In this document: piece after piece, positions 6,460 to 10,054 of the stretch
Numbering within the stretch: position 1 is the stretch's first letter
Layout of the letters: each line of letters opens with the position of its first letter
NCBI GenBank assembly: GCA_902772625.1
Contig: CACYBP010000103.1
Location: forward strand, 1-10,054
Length of the DNA: 10,054 nucleotides
Reading direction: 5' to 3'
Source: Oscillospiraceae bacterium
Lineage (GTDB): Bacteria; Bacillota; Clostridia; Oscillospirales; QAMX01
Translations under genes and position numbers: made by a program
Notes under the pieces: model-generated
Seen by the model: the letters and a program-made list of their open reading frames with translations, nothing else
Database searches by the model: none
Told to the model about the DNA's origin: nothing

Positions 6460-6491
6460 CGGTCTTCGACATATACTGATAGGGAAGACCG
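6460..6491 (+). promoter_or_regulatory. Possible promoter/operator of the small-gene trio
   Basis: CGGTCTTC (6460-6467) and GAAGACCG (6484-6491) form a perfect 8-bp inverted repeat with a 16-nt centre that contains TATACT (6472-6477), a good -10. The -35 region is poor, the best being GTGATC (6448-6453) at 18 nt. A promoter needing an activator, or repressed through the dyad, would fit. A second small hairpin, CCGTC/GACGG around GAAAA, follows at 6489-6503. Confidence 0.42.
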
Positions 6492-6523
6492 TCGAAAAGA
6501 CGGCCGGAAAAGAGGGAACGGGA

Positions 6524-6808
6524 ATGGCGGAGGAAAATCGCTTTGGAGACCGGTGGATCGAGGGGCTGAAGGGCGGCGACGCGCGGAGAAAGCTTATGAA
6601 GCTTCTCCCCCTTCTGGCGGGAGAGGACGGGAAAAAGCTCACCGCGCTTTTGTATCTGACCGGAAGCGATCCCGAAAAGCTGCGCCGGGCCTTTGAAAAG
6701 GCGACGGCGGGGGACGCGCGGGACCTGCGGGAGATCATGGCGCGGCTTCTGGCCGAGCCGGAGGGGGAAAGGATCCTTTCGCGGCTCCTTTCGGCCGTCA
6801 AAGAGTAG
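6524..6808 (+). CDS. Small helical protein of unknown function (first of trio)
   Basis: A 94-residue, strongly charged protein with no signal peptide or membrane segment. It looks fully alpha-helical, with amphipathic stretches at about 20-45, 50-62 and 66-92. The C-terminal pattern LLAEPEGERILSRLL resembles the 'PEG' motif of small hypothetical proteins I recall from Clostridia, but I cannot assign a family. The ATG has GAGGG 7 nt upstream. The next gene starts 9 nt after its stop, so the two should share a transcript. Codon use matches the neighbouring genes, supporting a real coding sequence. Function is unknown. Confidence 0.72.
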   Translation: MAEENRFGDRWIEGLKGGDARRKLMKLLPLLAGEDGKKLTALLYLTGSDPEKLRRAFEKATAGDARDLREIMARLLAEPEGERILSRLLSAVKE

Positions 6809-6817
6809 GCGCGCCCC

Positions 6818-7144
6818 GTGGAGGAAGAGCTTGACGCCCTGATGAAGGGCCTTTTCGGCGCGGGCGGCGCGCCTCCCCCGCCGGAGGGAGACGGCGGCGG
6901 GGCCGGTGAAAGCGGCGGGGAGAAAAAAGAAGAGGAGCCGGGCGTCGATCCCCGGATCCTTTTCGGGCTGATGGAGCTTCTGGGGGAAGCCGGGAGGGAG
7001 GGCGACGGAGAAAGGCTCCTTTCCTCCCTCCGGCCCTTTATGAGCGCCGAGAGGGCCGGGAAGGTGGACGAGGCCATCCGGCTGATGAAGCTTCTGCGGG
7101 CGGCGAAGGGCGCCGCGAAGCTTTTCGGGGAGGGAAAAACGTGA
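6818..7144 (+). CDS. Small protein of unknown function with acidic low-complexity linker (second of trio)
   Basis: A 108-residue protein starting with GTG. A short N-terminal helix (1-12) is joined by a Gly/Pro/Glu-rich stretch (13-42) to a helical C-terminal half. That half contains LRPFMSAER followed by KVDEAIRLMKLLRAA (71-96), a pattern I recall from clostridial hypothetical proteins of the form 'LKPYLSxxRxxKVDxAIKLLKL'. No catalytic motif, signal peptide or membrane segment is seen. The ribosome site before GTG is weak, so expression may depend on coupling to the gene before it; ATG at 6842 (residue 9) is an alternative start. Its TGA overlaps the GTG of the next gene by 4 nt. Function is unknown. 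Confidence 0.72.
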   Translation: MEEELDALMKGLFGAGGAPPPPEGDGGGAGESGGEKKEEEPGVDPRILFGLMELLGEAGREGDGERLLSSLRPFMSAERAGKVDEAIRLMKLLRAAKGAAKLFGEGKT

Positions 7145-7413
7145 CTCTGCTTCCGGGGATCCCGGATCTGAACCGGGAGGATCTCCTTCTTCTGCTTTTG
7201 ATCCTCTTTCTCCTCGGGGAGAAGGGGAAGGACAACCGGGAGATCCTGGCGGGACTCGCCTTTCTCCTTCTGGCCGGCTTCCGGGAGCGGGAAAAGGGGA
7301 AGGAAGCTCCCGCTGACCCGCCCTTTACGGGGGAGGGAAGGCTGATCCCCTTCGGGAAGGAGGAAACCCGGGCTCCGGAGGGGGTTTCATTTGACACGGC
7401 GGGGAAAATCTGA
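7141..7413 (+). CDS. Small leucine-rich protein of unknown function (third of trio)
   Basis: A 90-residue protein starting with GTG that overlaps the previous stop by 4 nt (GTGA). GGAGG stands 7 nt before the start. Two short hydrophobic runs, 15-25 and 35-47, are separated by a charged turn (EKGKDNRE). Each is too short for a typical membrane span, so a helical hairpin that lies on or dips into the membrane, or binds hydrophobic partners, is possible. The C-terminal 40 residues are polar and Pro/Gly-rich. Leucine-rich small proteins of this kind occur next to partners like the preceding gene in Clostridia as far as I recall. Function is unknown. Confidence 0.7.
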   Translation: MTLLPGIPDLNREDLLLLLLILFLLGEKGKDNREILAGLAFLLLAGFREREKGKEAPADPPFTGEGRLIPFGKEETRAPEGVSFDTAGKI

Positions 7414-7419
7414 TAAACT
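7391..7419 (+). promoter_or_regulatory. Extended -10 promoter of the rpiR-flavoprotein-cmk operon
   Basis: A perfect -35 TTGACA (7391-7396) and a -10 TAAACT (7414-7419) are 17 nt apart. The -10 is preceded by TGA (7411-7413), giving the TGn extension; this TGA is also the stop codon of the third small gene. The start would be near 7426, about 67 nt before the RpiR start codon. No terminator separates it from the trio, so read-through transcription can add to it. Confidence 0.8.
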
Positions 7420-7492
7420 GAAGAAAAGAAGCGTGCGGAGGGCCTTTTCGCGGCGAAAGGGAACGCGCACGGCGGCAAGGGAGAGTTTCGCC

Positions 7493-8353
7493 ATGGCAAA
7501 GGATCTTCTCCGGTATCTGGAGACGCATTATCAGGGCTTTTCCAAGGGACAAAAGGCCATTGCCGATTACATCCGCGGGCATTACGAGAAGGCCGCGTTT
7601 ATGACCGCGGCCCGGCTGGGCGCCGCCTCGGGCACCAGCGAATCCACCGTGGTGCGCTTCGCCTCGGAGATCGGGTACAAGGGATACCCGGAGCTTGCCG
7701 AGGCGCTGCGGGAAATGGTGCGCAACAAGCTGACCTCCACCGAGCGCATGGCCATCACCGACCAGACCTACCGGGAGGAGGACATGGTGTCCAAGGTGAT
7801 GAACGCCGACGCCGAAAGCGTCCGGGAGACCCTTTCCGGTCTTGACAAATCGGCCTTCCACGACGCGGTGGAGGCGATCCTCGGGGCGGGACATATCTAC
7901 GTGATCGGGGTCCGCTCCTCCTCGGCCCCGGCCTCCTTTCTTTCGTTTTATCTGAATCTGATGCTCCCCGGGGTGAAGCAGATCTCCTCCAATACCGCCA
8001 GCGAGGTCTTCGAGCAGCTCCTCCACGCCGGGAAGGGCGACGTGGTGGTGGGGATCTCCTACCCGCGTTACAGCCGCCGCACCGTCAAGGCGGTGATGCT
8101 GGCCCGCTCCCAGGGGGCGAAGACCATCGCCATCACCGACAGCAAGACCTCCCCTCTGGCCGAGGCGGCCGATCTGGCGCTTCTGGCCCGGGGCGAAATG
8201 GTCTCCTTTGTGGACTCGCTGATCGCGCCCATGAGCCTGATCAACGCCCTGATCGTGGCGGTGGGGATGCGGAGAAAGGACGAGGTCTACTCCAATTTCG
8301 AAAAGCTGGAAAAAATCTGGGAAGAATACGAGGTCTACGAAAAGATCAAATGA
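7493..8353 (+). CDS. RpiR-family transcriptional regulator (HTH + SIS)
   Basis: This 286-residue protein has the two-domain structure of RpiR regulators, which sense sugar phosphates. The N-terminal helix-turn-helix domain (about 1-77) includes the recognition region SESTVVRFASEIGYKGYPEL (49-68). The SIS phosphosugar-binding domain (about 123-260) has GVRSSS (139-144), where family members hold the phosphate, and DSKTSPLAEAAD (216-227). Length is normal for the family. The ATG at 7493 has AAGGGAGAG 7 nt upstream; the in-frame TTG at 7391 is actually the -35 box and is rejected as a start. Its stop overlaps the next start (ATGA). No sugar gene is adjacent, so the ligand is unknown; it may control its own operon or distant targets, including cell-wall amino-sugar genes. 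Confidence 0.94.
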   Translation: MAKDLLRYLETHYQGFSKGQKAIADYIRGHYEKAAFMTAARLGAASGTSESTVVRFASEIGYKGYPELAEALREMVRNKLTSTERMAITDQTYREEDMVSKVMNADAESVRETLSGLDKSAFHDAVEAILGAGHIYVIGVRSSSAPASFLSFYLNLMLPGVKQISSNTASEVFEQLLHAGKGDVVVGISYPRYSRRTVKAVMLARSQGAKTIAITDSKTSPLAEAADLALLARGEMVSFVDSLIAPMSLINALIVAVGMRRKDEVYSNFEKLEKIWEEYEVYEKIK

Positions 8354-9618
8354 CCGGGATCTATGACGTGGCGGTGATCGGCGCGGGGCCGGCGGGCCTG
8401 ATGGCGGCGGGACGGGCTCTGGAGGAAGGGGCCTCGGTGCTGCTTCTGGACAAGCTGGCCGTGCCGGGGAAAAAACTCTATATCACCGGAAAGGGCCGGT
8501 GCAACGTCACCAACGATACCGACGTGCGCACGGTCCTTGAAAACGTTCCGCGGAACCCGAAGTTTTTATACAGCGCCCTTTCAGCCTTTTCCCCCGCCGA
8601 CGCCAGGGCCTTTTTCACTTCCCGGGGCGTGCCGCTGAAGACCGAGCGGGGAAGGCGGGTCTTCCCGGTCTCCGACCGGGCCGCGGATATCGCCCGGTGC
8701 CTCGGGGAATACGCCGCGGACGCCGATAAGAGGATCCTTTCGGCGCGGACGCTTCTCATCCGGGACGGGGAAATCCGGGGGATCCTTGCCGGGCGAAGCG
8801 AGATCGCCTCCCGGACCGTGATCGTGGCCACCGGAGGGCTTTCTTACCCCGCCACCGGCTCCACCGGGGACGGGTACCGGTTCGCCGAAGCCGCGGGTCA
8901 CGGGATCAGGACGCCCGGGGCGTCGCTTTCGGCTCTGGTATCGGACGAGGGACTCTGCCGCGCGGCCATGGGGGTCTCGCTCCGGAACGTCTCGCTCCGG
9001 TTTTACGAGGACGGGAAAAAGGTCTTCGAGGAATTCGGGGAAATGCTTTTTACCCACTTCGGCCTTTCGGGGCCGGTGATCCTTTCGGGAAGCGCGCATT
9101 TTGAAAGAACCGATTCCGAAAAGCGGGTGGAGATCGATTTCAAGCCCGCTCTGGACGAAAAGACCCTGGACCGCAGACTTCTGCGCGAGATCGCGGAGGG
9201 CGGGGAACGGGAAACCGGCAATCTCTTCCGGAGCCTGCTTCCCCAGAGCCTGGCCCGCCCGTTCGTCAGGCGGTGCGGCGTGGATCCCCTGAAAAAGGCC
9301 CGGGACCTCACCCGGGAGGAGCGGCGACTTCTCCTGAAGGGACTGAAGGGCACGGAGATCCGGATCGGGGGACTCCGGCCGGTGGAGGAAGCCATCGTCA
9401 CCCGGGGAGGGGTGGACGTGCGCGAAGTGGATCCCCGCACCATGGGCTCAAAGCTTGTAAAGGGCTTGTATTTCGCCGGAGAGGTCCTGGACGTGGACGC
9501 CTACACCGGCGGATACAATATCCAGATCGCCATGTCCACGGGGCGCGCCGCGGGGCGCGCGGCCGCCGGGTACGCGAAAAAGAGAAAAGAAAGAGACGAA
9601 GAAGGGATGAACGCATGA
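8350..9618 (+). CDS. HI0933/BaiN-type FAD-dependent oxidoreductase
   Basis: A 422-residue flavoprotein of the HI0933/YhiN family (often annotated BaiN or aminoacetone oxidase family). FAD-binding GAGPAG (11-16) with an acidic residue at 34 forms the N-terminal Rossmann unit. GKGRCNVTN (47-55), ATGG (160-163) and the C-terminal GEVLDVDAYTGGYNIQ (377-392) are family hallmarks. An inserted domain occupies about 195-340. The substrate of most members is unknown; the BaiN link to bile-acid reduction applies to one homologue and should not be transferred by name. It starts inside the RpiR stop with a weak ribosome site, so translation is likely coupled. Its own stop overlaps the cmk start. Placement just before cmk is, as I recall, common in Clostridia. 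Confidence 0.94.
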   Translation: MTGIYDVAVIGAGPAGLMAAGRALEEGASVLLLDKLAVPGKKLYITGKGRCNVTNDTDVRTVLENVPRNPKFLYSALSAFSPADARAFFTSRGVPLKTERGRRVFPVSDRAADIARCLGEYAADADKRILSARTLLIRDGEIRGILAGRSEIASRTVIVATGGLSYPATGSTGDGYRFAEAAGHGIRTPGASLSALVSDEGLCRAAMGVSLRNVSLRFYEDGKKVFEEFGEMLFTHFGLSGPVILSGSAHFERTDSEKRVEIDFKPALDEKTLDRRLLREIAEGGERETGNLFRSLLPQSLARPFVRRCGVDPLKKARDLTREERRLLLKGLKGTEIRIGGLRPVEEAIVTRGGVDVREVDPRTMGSKLVKGLYFAGEVLDVDAYTGGYNIQIAMSTGRAAGRAAAGYAKKRKERDEEGMNA

Positions 9619-10054
9619 AAAAGATCGCGGTGGACGGACCCTCCGGGGCCGGGAAGAGCACCATGGTCAAGGCGCTTGCCGACAAATACGGGTTCTTATA
9701 CGTGGATACCGGCGCCATATACCGGGTGGTGGGGCTTTTCGCCCTGCGACGCGGCATCGAACGGGAGGAGATCGGGGAACTGATCCCCCTGCTTCCCGAG
9801 ATCCGGGTGTCCCTTTCCCACGACGGGGAGGGGCAGCACGTCTTCCTTGGGGACGAGGAGGTCACGGGTCTGATCCGCACGCCGGAGGCGTCGCTCTACG
9901 CTTCGGCGGTCTCGGCGCTTCCCGAGGTCCGGGCGATGCTTCTCGATCTCCAACGGAGCTTTGCCCGGGAATACGACGTCATCATGGACGGAAGAGACAT
10001 CGGCACGGTGGTGCTCCCCGACGCCGAGCTCAAGATCTTCCTCACCGCCTCTCC
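9615..10054 (+). CDS. cmk: Cytidylate kinase (partial, cut by right edge)
   Basis: The first 146 residues are present, about two thirds of a typical cytidylate kinase of about 220 residues; no stop occurs before the edge. The enzyme phosphorylates CMP and dCMP with ATP in the cytoplasm for nucleotide recycling. The P-loop is GPSGAGKS (8-15). DTGAIYR (31-37) and DGRDIGT (125-131) are CMP-binding hallmarks. The ATG overlaps the flavoprotein stop by 4 nt (ATGA), with AAGGG 8 nt upstream. In many Clostridia cmk is followed by plsC, ispH and rpsA; that part lies outside the window. Confidence 0.96.
   Translation, partial: MKKIAVDGPSGAGKSTMVKALADKYGFLYVDTGAIYRVVGLFALRRGIEREEIGELIPLLPEIRVSLSHDGEGQHVFLGDEEVTGLIRTPEASLYASAVSALPEVRAMLLDLQRSFAREYDVIMDGRDIGTVVLPDAELKIFLTAS

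Noticed and set aside
7325..8026. Minus-strand ORF of 233 codons opposite rpiR
   Set aside because: Antisense to the DNA-binding and sugar-binding domains of rpiR, with no domain of its own.
1..10054. CRISPR array, insertion sequence, prophage or attachment site
   Set aside because: No regularly spaced repeats, transposase, integrase or flanking direct repeats were found. The tRNA gene shows no duplicated 3' end within the window.

Overview
The window is GC-rich DNA with tightly packed genes, Shine-Dalgarno sequences before most starts, and sigma-A type promoters. Gene content (ABC-F ATPase, membrane-anchored HtrA with a charged linker, RpiR regulator, HI0933-type flavoprotein next to cmk, and a trio of small proteins of clostridial appearance) suggests a GC-rich Bacillota of class Clostridia, probably a gut-associated anaerobe. 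That placement is inference; no rRNA or other decisive marker is present. I see no mobile element, CRISPR array or phage gene.

Left part (1-2090). A tRNA-Asp(GUC) on the minus strand is driven by a near-perfect promoter with an A/T-rich UP element. Diverging from it is an ABC-F ATPase gene with its own promoter and a leader of about 210 nt. That leader holds a three-codon ORF (Met-His-Leu), a competing antiterminator helix, and a strong intrinsic terminator ending just before the ABC-F ribosome site. This is the layout of a ribosome-mediated attenuator, as used by several antibiotic-inducible ABC-F genes, and is the most interesting regulatory structure here. A perfect 19-bp bidirectional terminator closes the gene.

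Middle (2088-5031). Two minus-strand genes form a likely operon: a large cytoplasmic GH78-like six-hairpin glycosidase (alpha-L-rhamnosidase-like), then an SRAP-domain protein (YedK/HMCES type) that protects abasic sites in DNA. The 297-nt gap to the right carries divergent promoters for this operon and for htrA, with two palindromes by the htrA promoter.

Right part (5032-10054). htrA encodes a single-pass, membrane-anchored trypsin-like protease with a PDZ domain and is followed by a hairpin terminator. Next is a run of three small uncharacterised genes (94, 108 and 90 aa), the last two overlapping by 4 nt, behind a possible promoter framed by an 8-bp inverted repeat. A second promoter, overlapping the end of the third small gene, drives an RpiR-family regulator. 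That gene overlaps by 4 nt with an HI0933/BaiN-type flavoprotein gene, which overlaps by 4 nt with cmk (cytidylate kinase), cut by the right edge. The ATGA overlaps suggest translational coupling through this operon.
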